A stretch of DNA of 64,000 nucleotides from VRUE01 sp963697805 (GCA_963697805.1 CAVOPB010000003.1:476508-540507); one strand, 5' to 3'; positions 44,520 through 53,039 are shown, counted from the stretch's first letter. Translations and numbers: made by a program. The notes: a model not told the origin generated them from the letters alone.

Positions 44520-45374
44520 TTGGAACTACTCGTCTTTCAGTCGATGTGGGCAATGGAGTGCCTGCCCCGTGGCGAGAGGGAATGGACGTTCGAGGAGAAG
44601 GTCGAACGGATCGCGGAGGCCGGGTTCGATGGCGCCGCGGTCGAGTTCGACGACTACGAGCAGGCGAAGGAGATCACCGGGCTCCTGCGCGAGCGTGGCC
44701 TCCGCTGGAGCGTCGAGTGCTACCCGACGACGGTCGAGGAGCTGATGGACCCGATCGAGTTCGCACACGAGTTCGGGATCGAGCACGCGACGCACGTGAA
44801 CCTCCAGCCCAATGTGCGGCCCGCGACCGTGCTCGAGGCGATACCCCCGATCCTCGGCTGGATGCAGCTCGCCGAGGACACCGGGGTCGACGTCCTCTTC
44901 GAGACCCACCGCGACCGGATGACCACCGACCTCCTCTTCACCCTGCAGCTGATCGATGCGGTGCCGCCGATGAGGCTCACCGCCGACCTCTCGCACTACC
45001 TGGTCGGGCGCGAGTTCCGCTGGCCGGTGAGTGACACCAATACCGAGCTGATCCACCGGATAGTCGAGCGCGCCGACGCGTTTCACGGCCGGGTCGCCTC
45101 GCGCGAGCAGGTCCAGGTCCAGATCTCCTTCCCGCACCACCGGCAGCTGCTCGATCAGTTTCTCGAGTGGTGGGGTGAGGGCTTCAGGCGCTGGCGCCGC
45201 CGGGCCGAGGACGAGGACGAGATCGTCTTCACCACCGAGCTCGGCCCCCCCGAGTGGTACGCGATCTCGGGCCCCGACGGCGATGAGATGTCGGATCGGT
45301 GGGCGGAAGCGCTGCAGCTCCGCGACGCGGTCCAGGAACTCTGGGCGCAGATCGCGGCCGAGGACGGCCGCTGA
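44520..45374 (+). CDS. Sugar phosphate isomerase/epimerase (AP-endonuclease-2 TIM barrel)
   Basis: Xylose-isomerase-like TIM barrel. The core runs LELLVFQSMWAMECL, VERIAEAGFDGAAVEFDDYE, HATHVNLQPN, VDVLFETHRDRMTTDL (metal ligand E), MRLTADLSHYLVG (D and H ligands) and a late ELGPPEW. These are the Glu/Asp/His ligands of the IolE/IolI/IolO-type enzymes. I prefer TTG 44520 (284 aa), because the upstream ATG 44460 would translate the preceding hairpin into a basic low-complexity tail. It fits an epimerase or dehydratase step after cyclitol oxidation. It is coupled to the next gene by a 1-nt overlap. Confidence 0.8.
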   Translation: MELLVFQSMWAMECLPRGEREWTFEEKVERIAEAGFDGAAVEFDDYEQAKEITGLLRERGLRWSVECYPTTVEELMDPIEFAHEFGIEHATHVNLQPNVRPATVLEAIPPILGWMQLAEDTGVDVLFETHRDRMTTDLLFTLQLIDAVPPMRLTADLSHYLVGREFRWPVSDTNTELIHRIVERADAFHGRVASREQVQVQISFPHHRQLLDQFLEWWGEGFRRWRRRAEDEDEIVFTTELGPPEWYAISGPDGDEMSDRWAEALQLRDAVQELWAQIAAEDGR

Positions 45375-46453
45375 TGGTCGACTTCGGCGACCTCGGCCAT
45401 CCCGGCGAGGACGACCTCGCCGGGACGCCGGGGATCGGGGTGATCGGCGCCGGCTGGATCGTCCGCGAATGCCACCTGCCCGCCTACGCCGCCGCCGGGG
45501 CCGAGGTGGTCGGGATCACCTCGCGGACGGCCGAGCACTCGGCCGCGCTCGCCGACACCCACGGGATCCGCGCCTTCGAGAGCTGGGAGGAGATGGTCGA
45601 CGACCCGTCCGTCGAGGTGGTCGACCTCGCCTACCCGCCGGACGTCCAGCCGGGGTTGATCGCGGAGATCCTCGACCGCGACGCCGGGGTCAGGGGGATC
45701 CTTGCCCAAAAGCCGCTGGGGGCGACGCTCGAGGACGCTCGCGGCGCCGTCGAGGCCTGCGAGGAGCACGGGGTCGTGCTCGGGGTCAACCAGAACATGC
45801 GCTACGACCACTCGGTCCGGGCGCTGAAGTCGCTGCTCGACGAGGGCCGGCTCGGCGAGCCGGTGATGGCGCAGATCACGATGCACACGAAGGTGGGTTG
45901 GATGCCATACGCGGACGAGTATCCGCGCAAGGGGATGCTGATCATGAGCATCCACCATCTCGACGCCTTCCGCTTCCTCTTCGGGGACCCGGAGAGCATC
46001 GTCACCACCGTCCGCGCCAACCCCGACTCCGAGGACGGCGTCGACGAGATGGCGGTCTACACGCTGACCTACCCGCATGGCCTGATCGCGGTCGCGATCG
46101 ACAACACATACGCCACCCTCGACCAGGGGATCGAGTGGCGCGTCGACGGGACCGGGGGGATGGCGAGCGGCTCGGTCGGCTGGATGGACCACCCGTGGGG
46201 GAGCCCCAGCACCCTGCGCTACATCGACGCCGAGCGCCCCGATGCCGCGATCGAGCCGCACTGGACGGGCCGCTGGTTCCCCGATGCCTTCTCGGCGACG
46301 ATGGCCGAGGTGCTGCGGGCGGTCGCCGACGGCGGCACCCCCAGCATCAGCGGCCGCGACAACCTCGGGACGATGGCCCTCCTCGAGGCGGCCTACCGCT
46401 CGGCCGAGGAGGGCCGGGCTGTGAAGCTCTCCGAGCTGGCGGTCGGACCTTGA
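45374..46453 (+). CDS. Gfo/Idh/MocA-family oxidoreductase (2)
   Basis: The 359-residue dehydrogenase has the Rossmann loop GIGVIGAGWIVRECHLPAY and AQKPLGATLEDA at the usual EKP position (E replaced by Q). GVNQNMRYDHSVRALKSLL and the C-terminal dimer domain with IMSIHHLDAFRFLFGD follow. With the first Gfo/Idh gene it gives the cluster two candidates for an IolG-like oxidation of a ring hydroxyl. ATG 45374 overlaps the epimerase stop by one base, and its stop overlaps the following TTG. Confidence 0.88.
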   Translation: MVDFGDLGHPGEDDLAGTPGIGVIGAGWIVRECHLPAYAAAGAEVVGITSRTAEHSAALADTHGIRAFESWEEMVDDPSVEVVDLAYPPDVQPGLIAEILDRDAGVRGILAQKPLGATLEDARGAVEACEEHGVVLGVNQNMRYDHSVRALKSLLDEGRLGEPVMAQITMHTKVGWMPYADEYPRKGMLIMSIHHLDAFRFLFGDPESIVTTVRANPDSEDGVDEMAVYTLTYPHGLIAVAIDNTYATLDQGIEWRVDGTGGMASGSVGWMDHPWGSPSTLRYIDAERPDAAIEPHWTGRWFPDAFSATMAEVLRAVADGGTPSISGRDNLGTMALLEAAYRSAEEGRAVKLSELAVGP

Positions 46454-47964
46454 TCCACGACGAGTTCGACTACGTCGTCGTTGGGGCGGGCTCGGCGGGC
46501 TGCGCCGTCGCCGGCCGGCTCAGCGAAGACCCGGCGCTCGAGGTCGCCCTCCTCGAGGCCGGGCCGAGCGACTCGAACCCCGCGATCCATGTTCCGGCCC
46601 GGTTCTGGGAGCAGCAGAAGTCGACGCTCGACTGGGACTTCGAGAGCGAGCCCGAACCGGCATTGAACGCCCGCCGCACCTACCTGCCCCGCGGCCGCGT
46701 CCTCGGCGGCACCAGCTCGATGAACACGATGCTCTACGTGCGCGGCGCCGACGCCGACTACGACTCGTGGGCGGAGGCGGGATGCGACGGCTGGTCCTAC
46801 GAGGAGGTGCTGCCGCTGTTCAGGCGCTCCGAGGACAACCAGCGGGGCGAGTCGCGCTTCCATGGGGCCGACGGCCCGCTCGGGGTCGAGGACCCCGAGG
46901 TCCCGCCGCTCCTGCGCCGCTGGGTCGCCGCCGCCGAAGAAGCGGGGCACCCGGCCAACCAGGACTTCAACGGCGAGAGCCAGGAAGGGGTCGGCGTCTA
47001 CCAGGCGACGCAGCGGCAGGGCAGGCGCTGCAGCAGCTCGACGGCCTTCATCGGGCCGAACCTCGGGCGGCCCAACCTGACCGTCCTGACCTGCACCCAG
47101 GCGCAGCGGCTGCGGTGGGTCGGGGACCGCGCCTCGGGAGTCGAGATCGACCGCTACGGAGAGGCCGAGTTCATACGCGCCGGCCGCGAGGTGATCATCT
47201 GCGGCGGCGCCTACCTCTCGCCGCAGCTGCTGATGCTCTCGGGGATCGGCCCGGCCGATCACCTGCGGGAGATGGGGATCGAGCCGGTCCTCGACAACGC
47301 GGCGGTCGGCGACAACCTCCAGGACCATCTCGGCTGCTTCCTCAACTACCCGGCGACGATCGCGCCCGATGGGGGCGACGGCTGGATCGAGGCCGGCGGC
47401 TTCGCCCGGACCGGGCCCGGGCCCCTGCCCGACATCCAGTTCCACGCCGCCGCCGGCAGCTTCGCCGATGGCGGCATCTCGACCGGGCGGTCCCCGACCC
47501 TCTCGTTCGGCCCCTATGTGACGAGGCCGAGGAGCCGGGGGAGGGTCCGGTTGCGCTCGCCGCTCCCGCAGGCGAAGCCCCGCATCCTCCACGACTTCCT
47601 CGCCGATCCCGAGGACATCGAGGTGCTGCGCCGCGGGGTGCGGATGGCGATCGCGATCGCCGAAAGCCCCAGCCTGCGCGACGTGCTCGATGACCAGACG
47701 GCGGCGATCGCCGAGGGCGCCCTCCCGCGCTCGGACACCGACCCGGCGATCGACGATCACATCCGCGCGACGGCCTTCTCCTTCTATCACCCGGCGGGAA
47801 CCTGCGCGATGGGCGCGGTTGTGGACAGTGAAATGCGGGTGATCGGGGTAGACGGGGTGAGGGTGTGTGACACCTCGATCATGCCGACCCTGACCGGGGG
47901 CAACACGAATGCCCCGGCGATCATGTTCGGCGAGAAGCTGGCAGATAGCCTAAGGAGGCTTTGA
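46450..47964 (+). CDS. GMC-family FAD oxidoreductase (choline dehydrogenase-like)
   Basis: The 504 residues show the FAD dinucleotide motif YVVVGAGSAGCAVAGRLSED, the GMC signature RGRVLGGTSSMNTMLYVRG, the second signature CGGAYLSPQLLMLSGIGP and the catalytic His region HPAGTCAMGAVVD with GGNTNAPAIMFGEK. The enzyme oxidises an alcohol to an aldehyde or ketone. TTG 46450 overlaps the preceding TGA. Substrates of the family include choline, glucose and polyols, so here an imported polyol is plausible but unproven. Confidence 0.9.
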   Translation: MIHDEFDYVVVGAGSAGCAVAGRLSEDPALEVALLEAGPSDSNPAIHVPARFWEQQKSTLDWDFESEPEPALNARRTYLPRGRVLGGTSSMNTMLYVRGADADYDSWAEAGCDGWSYEEVLPLFRRSEDNQRGESRFHGADGPLGVEDPEVPPLLRRWVAAAEEAGHPANQDFNGESQEGVGVYQATQRQGRRCSSSTAFIGPNLGRPNLTVLTCTQAQRLRWVGDRASGVEIDRYGEAEFIRAGREVIICGGAYLSPQLLMLSGIGPADHLREMGIEPVLDNAAVGDNLQDHLGCFLNYPATIAPDGGDGWIEAGGFARTGPGPLPDIQFHAAAGSFADGGISTGRSPTLSFGPYVTRPRSRGRVRLRSPLPQAKPRILHDFLADPEDIEVLRRGVRMAIAIAESPSLRDVLDDQTAAIAEGALPRSDTDPAIDDHIRATAFSFYHPAGTCAMGAVVDSEMRVIGVDGVRVCDTSIMPTLTGGNTNAPAIMFGEKLADSLRRL

Positions 47965-47966
47965 AA

Positions 47967-47999
47967 ATGGCGTGCATGCGCAAACGGAACCGACGATGA
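47967..47999 (+). CDS. Possible 10-codon leader peptide upstream of the cluster regulator
   Basis: ATG 47967 stands 8 nt after a strong AAGGAGG (47952-47958) and encodes MACMRKRNRR, ending at TGA 47997-47999, which overlaps the regulator ATG (47996). The ribosome site therefore serves this mini-ORF, and the regulator is probably translated by coupling. The GTG at 47972, which would extend the regulator by 8 residues, is 13 nt from the site, so it is less likely. The Arg-rich content could make it a translation-sensing leader. Confidence 0.5.
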   Translation: MACMRKRNRR

Positions 48000-48616
48000 G
48001 CCCAGCGGGAAAGGCCACCGGCAACGGCGCGGCGAGGGACCGCTCGATCGGCGAGCGGCTCGCCGAGCTACGCAAGGAGCACCGCTACAGCATCCGCAAA
48101 CTTGCCGACAAAGCCGGGGTCTCCGCGTCGCTGATCAGCGATGTCGAGCGGGGCAAGGTCGAGCCCTCGATCTCGACCCTGAAGCGCCTCTCCAGTGCGC
48201 TCGGCACGACGCTGACGTACTTCTTCTCCGAGCCGGCCGAGCAGCGCAGCCGCGTCGTGCGGGCGGAGGAGCGGGTCGTCCTGCGCGGCTCCGACAACTC
48301 CACCGAGGTGAGCTCCGGCAACCAGACCGGCGGTATCCGGTTCGAGCTCGCCTCCCCGGAGCAGGCGGCGGGGATCGAGGCGATCTTCGGGCGCTACGAG
48401 GTCGGCGCTTCCCTCGGCGACGAGCCGGTCACCCACGAGGGTGAGGAGTGGGGGATGGTCCTCAGCGGCCGCCTCAAGGTCTGGGTCGGGGACGAGATCC
48501 ACTTCCTCGATCCCGGCGACGCGATCTGGTACCCGAGCACGACGCCGCACCGGATGGAGAACGTCGCCGACGGGCCGACCGAGTACATCTGGATCGATAC
48601 GCCGAAGAGCTTCTAG
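47996..48616 (+). CDS. XRE-family regulator with C-terminal cupin sensor
   Basis: The 206 residues have a helix-turn-helix in the XRE fold (about 20-75: IGERLAELRKEHRYSIRKLA, GVSASLISDVERGKVEPSI, LKRLSSALGTTLTYFF). A cupin domain follows with VTHEGEEWGMVLSGRLKVWV and a second motif DPGDAIWYPSTTPHRMENV. This architecture (PuuR/SutR-like) senses a small ligand in the cupin and usually represses the neighbouring catabolic operon. It is the likely ligand for the shared operator at 37185 and 49197. Start ATG 47996 by coupling to the leader ORF. Confidence 0.9.
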   Translation: MSPAGKATGNGAARDRSIGERLAELRKEHRYSIRKLADKAGVSASLISDVERGKVEPSISTLKRLSSALGTTLTYFFSEPAEQRSRVVRAEERVVLRGSDNSTEVSSGNQTGGIRFELASPEQAAGIEAIFGRYEVGASLGDEPVTHEGEEWGMVLSGRLKVWVGDEIHFLDPGDAIWYPSTTPHRMENVADGPTEYIWIDTPKSF

Positions 48617-48682
48617 GCCGGCATTTCGACGCGGATGTAGGGTGATTCCAGGCAGGGCTCATCTCAAACGAAGGAGCCATAC

Positions 48683-49042
48683 ATGGGAGCAGAGGTCAAG
48701 AGGTTCGATTCGCCCGACGAGACGCGTCCTTTCGAAGGAAAGGGCGAGGCGAAGATCGTTCACCTGGCCGGCCACACGGTCGGCAAGGGCACCTTCGAGG
48801 CAGGTTGGAAGTGGTCGGAGAACGTCAAGCCGATCGCCGGCACCGACTCCTGCCAGGTCGCGCATTTCGCCTACGTCCTCTCGGGCAGCATGCGCATCTA
48901 CATGGACGACGGCTCCGAGATCGAGGCCAAGGCCGGAGACATCGTCGCGATCCCGCCCGGCCACGACGCCGAGGTTCCTGGTCCAGAGGCCTGCGTGATG
49001 GTGGACTTCGGCGAGATCGGCGACTACGCGAAGCGCGACTGA
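48683..49042 (+). CDS. Cupin-domain protein
   Basis: The 119-residue single-domain cupin has the motif pattern CQVAHFAYVLSGSMRIYMDDG (motif 1) and GDIVAIPPGHDAEVPG (motif 2). The first motif has only one of the usual histidines, so it may bind metal weakly or not at all. A strong AAGGAG precedes ATG 48683. By context it could bind or isomerise a pathway intermediate, or be a sensor paired with the regulator. Confidence 0.8.
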   Translation: MGAEVKRFDSPDETRPFEGKGEAKIVHLAGHTVGKGTFEAGWKWSENVKPIAGTDSCQVAHFAYVLSGSMRIYMDDGSEIEAKAGDIVAIPPGHDAEVPGPEACVMVDFGEIGDYAKRD

Positions 49043-49131
49043 GCCTCAGCCGCGGCGGCGGAAACATAGGTAGGCGCGGCCAGGATCGAGCGGGTTGCGC
49101 CTAGGGATGAAAGTCCGATCCATCGGGCCAC

Positions 49132-49161
49132 TTGACGCGGCTTGGGTCGAATATGTACGGT
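49132..49161 (+). promoter_or_regulatory. Cluster promoter P2
   Basis: TTGACG (49132-49137), an 18-nt spacer and TACGGT (49156-49161), identical in both hexamers and spacer length to P1 at 37121-37150. It heads the aldolase-IolM-IolN-SDR-aminotransferase unit. Confidence 0.6.
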
Positions 49162-49196
49162 AGAGCCGTGTCCGCGGGCGCTGACAAGGCTGTTGC

Positions 49197-49212
49197 GTCC
49201 GACACTTCGAAC
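49197..49212. promoter_or_regulatory. Candidate operator O2
   Basis: GTCCGACACTTCGAAC begins 36 nt after the end of the P2 -10 and matches O1 at 11 of 16 positions, including GT, CGA and the CGAAC half-site. Together the two sites suggest the consensus GTYCGA-N3-T-N-CGAAC. It lies within the 5' leader, just upstream of the aldolase ribosome-binding site. Confidence 0.5.
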
Positions 49213-49235
49213 ACAGGCGAGCGATAGGAGGCCCG

Positions 49236-50072
49236 ATGTCGACCGGAAAGGCGCTGCGTATGCGGCGGATCATCGAGCCGACGACCCACTCGACGCTGAT
49301 GTTCGCCTTCTCGCACGGCACCAGCTCGCCCGAGGTCCTCGAGGGGCTCGAGAACCCCGAGTCGCGTTTCATCGCCGCCCGCGACGGCGGCGCCGACTGC
49401 ATCTTCATCGCCCCCGGGTTGATCCACTCCCTCGCCCCCCTGATCCGCGAGTCGCGCGATCTTGCGATCGTCGCCAAGATCACCTCGACCGCCTCGCGCG
49501 GCGGCGAGCGCCACCAGGAGCGGTTGATCGCGTCGGTCGAGCACTGCGCCGAGCTCGGGGTCGACGGCGTCGTCGCGATGATCCCGTTTGCGCCCGAGAA
49601 CGAGCCCGACGTGATCTCGCTGACCGCCCAGATCGGCGAAGCCTGCGACCGGCTCGGGATGCCCTATATCGCCGAGGCCGAGTTCCCTAACGCCTACTAC
49701 GACTCCGGCGACGACTACGCGACCGAATGGGGCCTGCCATACCTGAAGCGGAGCGCCCGGCTCTGCGCCGAGCTCGGCGCCGACATCGTCAAGAGCAACT
49801 GGCCCGGCTCGGGCGAGGAATTCGCCGAGATCGTCGACTGCGTCTCGGTCCCGGTCGTCGTCGCCGGCGGCTCGCGCGAAGGCGACCTCGACCTGCTGCA
49901 GAAGGTCGCCGCGGCGCGCTCGGTTGGCGCCGTCGGCTGCTCGGTCGGGCGCAACATCTTCCAACACGACGACCCGACGGCGATGGTCGCCGCGCTCTCC
50001 GCCGTCGTCCGCGGCACCTCGTCTCCCGAGGAGGCACTCGAGGCCCACTTCAAGGAAAGGGTTGGGATATGA
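49236..50072 (+). CDS. Class I aldolase, DhnA/FbaB/LsrF-like
   Basis: TIM-barrel aldolase of 278 residues. The Schiff-base lysine is probably K186 in ADIVKSNWPGS. Other marks are HGTSSPEVLEGLENPE, IVAKITSTASRGG and the phosphate-binding end VAGGSREGDLDLLQKVAAA..VGRNIFQ. Relatives cleave fructose-bisphosphate or phosphorylated ketones. In this cluster it could perform the final C-C cleavage, analogous to IolJ of the Bacillus inositol pathway but of a different class. AGGAGG precedes ATG 49236. Its stop overlaps the next ATG. Confidence 0.85.
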   Translation: MSTGKALRMRRIIEPTTHSTLMFAFSHGTSSPEVLEGLENPESRFIAARDGGADCIFIAPGLIHSLAPLIRESRDLAIVAKITSTASRGGERHQERLIASVEHCAELGVDGVVAMIPFAPENEPDVISLTAQIGEACDRLGMPYIAEAEFPNAYYDSGDDYATEWGLPYLKRSARLCAELGADIVKSNWPGSGEEFAEIVDCVSVPVVVAGGSREGDLDLLQKVAAARSVGAVGCSVGRNIFQHDDPTAMVAALSAVVRGTSSPEEALEAHFKERVGI

Positions 50073-51232
50073 AGGCCGTCGTCCTCAACGCCGAATGGGC
50101 TCCGCGTCCGGGGGTCAAGGTCGATCCCGAGCACGAGAAGCGCCAGTGGGCGGTCAACGCCAACCTCGTCTACCGCAACCCGGAGGCGACCCTCGAGACC
50201 CGTGAGGACCCCTCCGACCCGGGGCCGCGGGAGATGATCCTCAAGGTCGGCGCCTGCGGCATCTGCGGCTCGGACGTCCACATGTTCGAAACCGACGACG
50301 ACGGCTACATGTTCCTCCCGTATCACCTCGCGACCCCGGTCGTGACCGGGCACGAGTTCGCCGGCGAGGTGATCGCGATCGGCAGCGAGGTGAAGGAGTT
50401 CGAGGTCGGCGACCTGGTCTCGGCCGAGGAGATCCAGTGGTGCGGCGAGTGCGACGCCTGCCGCGGCGGCTACTGGAACCAGTGCCGCTACATCGAGGAC
50501 CTCGGGTTCACGATCGACGGCGGCTTCGCCGAGTACGCCCGGGTCAACGTCAAGTACTGCTGGTCGCTGAACTCGGTGCTGGAGCGCTACGGCGACAAGA
50601 CGACCGCGCTCGAGGTCGGCTCGATGACCGAGCCGGTCAGCGTCGCCTACGAGGGGATGTTCACCCGCTCGGGCGGCTTCCTTCCCGGCGGCGCGGTGGC
50701 GGTCTTCGGCGGCGGCCCGATCGGCCTCGCCGCCGTCGCCCTCGCGAAGGCCGGCGGGGCGTCGAAGATCTTCTGCTTCGAGCCGCTCCCCGAGCGCCGC
50801 GGCCTCGCCGAAAAGCTCGGCGCCACCCACGGCGTCGACCCGACCGAGGTCGACGTCGGCGAGTACGTCGCCGAGGAGACGAAGGGCGATGGCGTCGCGA
50901 TGGCGGTCGAGTGCACCGGCAACTTCCCGGCGGTGATGACGAGCATCGAGGGCTCGCTCGGGATCGGCGGCAAGGTCGCGGTGATCGGGATGGACGGCCG
51001 CCCGGCCGAGCTGAACTTCATCGACTACCAGCTGAAAGCGGCGTCGACCTACGGGACCGTCGGCCACTCGGGGTCGTGGGACTTCCCGAACGTGATCAAG
51101 CTGATGGCCTCGGGCCAGATCGACATGCACCACGCGATCACCAGGCGGTTCCCGCTCGAGGAGCTGGTGGACGCGATCGATGAGACGAAAACCAGGGTCG
51201 ACGGCAAGATCCTCGTCAAATCGGAGCTCTGA
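50069..51232 (+). CDS. Zinc-dependent dehydrogenase, scyllo-inosose 3-dehydrogenase (IolM)-like
   Basis: Medium-chain Zn dehydrogenase of 387 residues. The N-terminus MKAVVLNAEWAPRPGVK, the catalytic zinc motif VGACGICGSDVHMFETDDDGY, GHEFAGEV, the four structural-zinc cysteines in QWCGECDACRGGYWNQC, and the coenzyme loop VFGGGPIGLAAVALAKAGG are clear. The start, the GSDVHM..TD..GY block and GHSG(S)W(D)FP(N)VI(K)LMASG match, as I recall it, the Thermotoga maritima enzyme that oxidises scyllo-inosose at C3. It precedes a creatininase-family hydrolase, the same pairing as IolM-IolN. Confidence 0.82.
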   Translation: MKAVVLNAEWAPRPGVKVDPEHEKRQWAVNANLVYRNPEATLETREDPSDPGPREMILKVGACGICGSDVHMFETDDDGYMFLPYHLATPVVTGHEFAGEVIAIGSEVKEFEVGDLVSAEEIQWCGECDACRGGYWNQCRYIEDLGFTIDGGFAEYARVNVKYCWSLNSVLERYGDKTTALEVGSMTEPVSVAYEGMFTRSGGFLPGGAVAVFGGGPIGLAAVALAKAGGASKIFCFEPLPERRGLAEKLGATHGVDPTEVDVGEYVAEETKGDGVAMAVECTGNFPAVMTSIEGSLGIGGKVAVIGMDGRPAELNFIDYQLKAASTYGTVGHSGSWDFPNVIKLMASGQIDMHHAITRRFPLEELVDAIDETKTRVDGKILVKSEL

Positions 51233-51260
51233 ATCTTCCTCCCATCGCTCCTCCCCCAGA

Positions 51261-51307
51261 CTGGCCGGTCGCCGCTCAGAGATGGATCTCCGGCGGTGGC
51301 CGGCCAG
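51261..51307 (+). promoter_or_regulatory. Stem-loop between the IolM-like and creatininase-family genes
   Basis: CTGGCCGG (51261-51268) pairs perfectly with CCGGCCAG (51300-51307), with a further GCCG/CGGC pairing inside. A third CTGGCCGG copy follows at 51311. The 136-bp gap has no clear promoter, so the structure is more likely to tune mRNA stability or read-through than to start transcription. Confidence 0.4.
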
Positions 51308-51368
51308 AAGCTGGCCGGCGAGCTCGACCGGCCCGAAACCAACTACAAGTAGGGGGTTGCCTGAGGCG

Positions 51369-52244
51369 ATGGCCAGCAACAACGGAAACCAGCAGCTCCA
51401 CTCCCGCCAGCTTCTCGACCTCGCCCCGCCCGAGATACGGGCGTTCCTCGAGACCGACGACACGGTCCTGATCCCGCTCGGCGCCTGCGAGATGCACGGC
51501 GACCACATGCCGCTCGGGACCGACATCTACAACGCGATCGAGGTCAGCCGGCGAGCTTCGGAGAAGGCGGGGACGCTGGTCGCGCCGCCGATCTGGAGCG
51601 GCTACTCGCCGCACCACCTGCGTGAGCCGGAGCGGGGGATGGGGACGATCACGATGCGCTCGACGACGCTGCTGGCGATCATCCACGACACCGCCCGCTG
51701 CCTGATCCACCACGGCTTCAACCGCCTGATCTTCGTCAACGGCCACACCTCGAACACGAAGGTGACCGATCCGGTGTTCCGCAACCTGCGCTACGAGACC
51801 GGGGCGCTGCTGGCGATGTTCAAACCGTACGGGGAGCGCTACCTGGGGCTGATCGAGGACGTGATGGAGAACCCGCCCGAGGAGACCCCCGGCTGGCACG
51901 CGAGCGAGCAGGAGACCTCGATCATGCTCGCCTACGAGGGCGCCAACGTCCGCATGGACCGCGCCGTCGACACCCGCGCCCACGCGCCCGACTGGATGCC
52001 CGACGCCTTCGCCAAGGAAGACGGCGCCGCCGACGCCGAATTCAAGGGCCACGAGTACTTCTACTTCCCGATGGAGCACAACGAGTTCGCACCGGAGGGG
52101 GTGATCGGGAACCCCAAGCGGGCGACGGCGGAGAAGGGAGAGGAGATCTTCGAGCGCTTCTCCACCTACCTGGCCGAGGCGGTCGAGGAGATTCGCAAGA
52201 TCCCGGTCGAGATCAAGCAGCGCGAGTACGTGTTGAAGGCCTAA
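51369..52244 (+). CDS. Creatininase-family metal hydrolase, IolN-like candidate
   Basis: The 291-residue protein has the creatininase metal ligands: LIPLGACEMHGDHMPLGTD (E, H and D), FVNGHTSNT, and HASEQETSIMLAY with the late Glu. Family members open cyclic amides, and one branch (3-dehydro-scyllo-inosose hydrolase, IolN, as I recall it) opens the diketo-inositol ring. Position directly after the IolM-like dehydrogenase supports the second role. ATG 51369 was chosen as the first start close to the conserved ELLDLAPP-like helix. Substrate is inferred. Confidence 0.8.
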   Translation: MASNNGNQQLHSRQLLDLAPPEIRAFLETDDTVLIPLGACEMHGDHMPLGTDIYNAIEVSRRASEKAGTLVAPPIWSGYSPHHLREPERGMGTITMRSTTLLAIIHDTARCLIHHGFNRLIFVNGHTSNTKVTDPVFRNLRYETGALLAMFKPYGERYLGLIEDVMENPPEETPGWHASEQETSIMLAYEGANVRMDRAVDTRAHAPDWMPDAFAKEDGAADAEFKGHEYFYFPMEHNEFAPEGVIGNPKRATAEKGEEIFERFSTYLAEAVEEIRKIPVEIKQREYVLKA

Positions 52245-52259
52245 CGAGGGAGCTCAGAC

Positions 52260-53039
52260 ATGGAGAGCAGGTTCGAGGGAAGCGGCGTTCTGGTCACCGG
52301 CGGCGCCGCCGGGATGGGGCGTGCGATCGCCACCGCGTTCGCCGGCGAGGGCGCCAACGTGGTGATCGCCGACATCAACCAGGAGCGGGTCGGGGAAACC
52401 GCGGCGGCGCTCTCCGGCGGCGGTGCCAGCGTGACCAGCGTCGGCTGCGACGTCACCGACCCGGCCCAGGTCGACGCGATGGTCAAGCACGCCGAGGACG
52501 AGCTCGGCGGGATTGACATCCTCGTCAACAACGCCGGCGTGATCACGATGGACAAGGTCACCGACATCACCCCCGAGGACTGGGACTTCGTCATGGACGT
52601 CAACGCCAAAGGCGTCTTCCTCTGCATGCACGCGGTGGTTCCGGGGATGCTGGAGCGGGGCGGGGGCAACATCGTCAGCGTCGCCTCGCAGGCCGGCAAG
52701 CGCGGCTACAAACTGTTCGCCCACTACTGCGCCTCGAAGGCGGCGGTGATCCTCCTCAGCAAAGGCCTGGCGCTCGAACTGGCGCCGACGATCCGCGTCA
52801 ACTGCGTCTGCCCGGGCATCGTCAACACCGAGATGATGGACCGCGAGTACGTCTGGGAGGAAGAAATGACCGGCGAGTCGCAGGCCTCGATCAAAGAGCG
52901 CTGGATGTCGGGGATCCCGATGGGCCGCTTCCAGGAGCCCGAGCACGTCGCGAAGGTCGTCCAGTTCCTCGCCTCAGACGCCGCCAGCGAGATGACGGGC
53001 CAGGCGATCAACATCACTGGAGGAATGGTGATGGAGTAG
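52260..53039 (+). CDS. Short-chain dehydrogenase/reductase
   Basis: Classical SDR of 259 residues: cofactor loop VTGGAAGMGRAIA, NNAGVI, catalytic S in SVASQAGKRG and YCASK as the YxxxK motif, then the C-terminal GQAINITGGMVM. The acidic DINQERV after strand 2 indicates NAD preference. GAGGGAG precedes ATG 52260. It lies between the ring hydrolase and the aminotransferase, so it may reduce or oxidise an acyclic keto intermediate. Confidence 0.92.
   Translation: MESRFEGSGVLVTGGAAGMGRAIATAFAGEGANVVIADINQERVGETAAALSGGGASVTSVGCDVTDPAQVDAMVKHAEDELGGIDILVNNAGVITMDKVTDITPEDWDFVMDVNAKGVFLCMHAVVPGMLERGGGNIVSVASQAGKRGYKLFAHYCASKAAVILLSKGLALELAPTIRVNCVCPGIVNTEMMDREYVWEEEMTGESQASIKERWMSGIPMGRFQEPEHVAKVVQFLASDAASEMTGQAINITGGMVME

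Noticed and set aside
47972..48616. XRE-cupin regulator starting at GTG 47972
   Set aside because: The ribosome site is 13 nt away and fits the leader ATG 47967 better; the coupled ATG 47996 gives a complete HTH domain.
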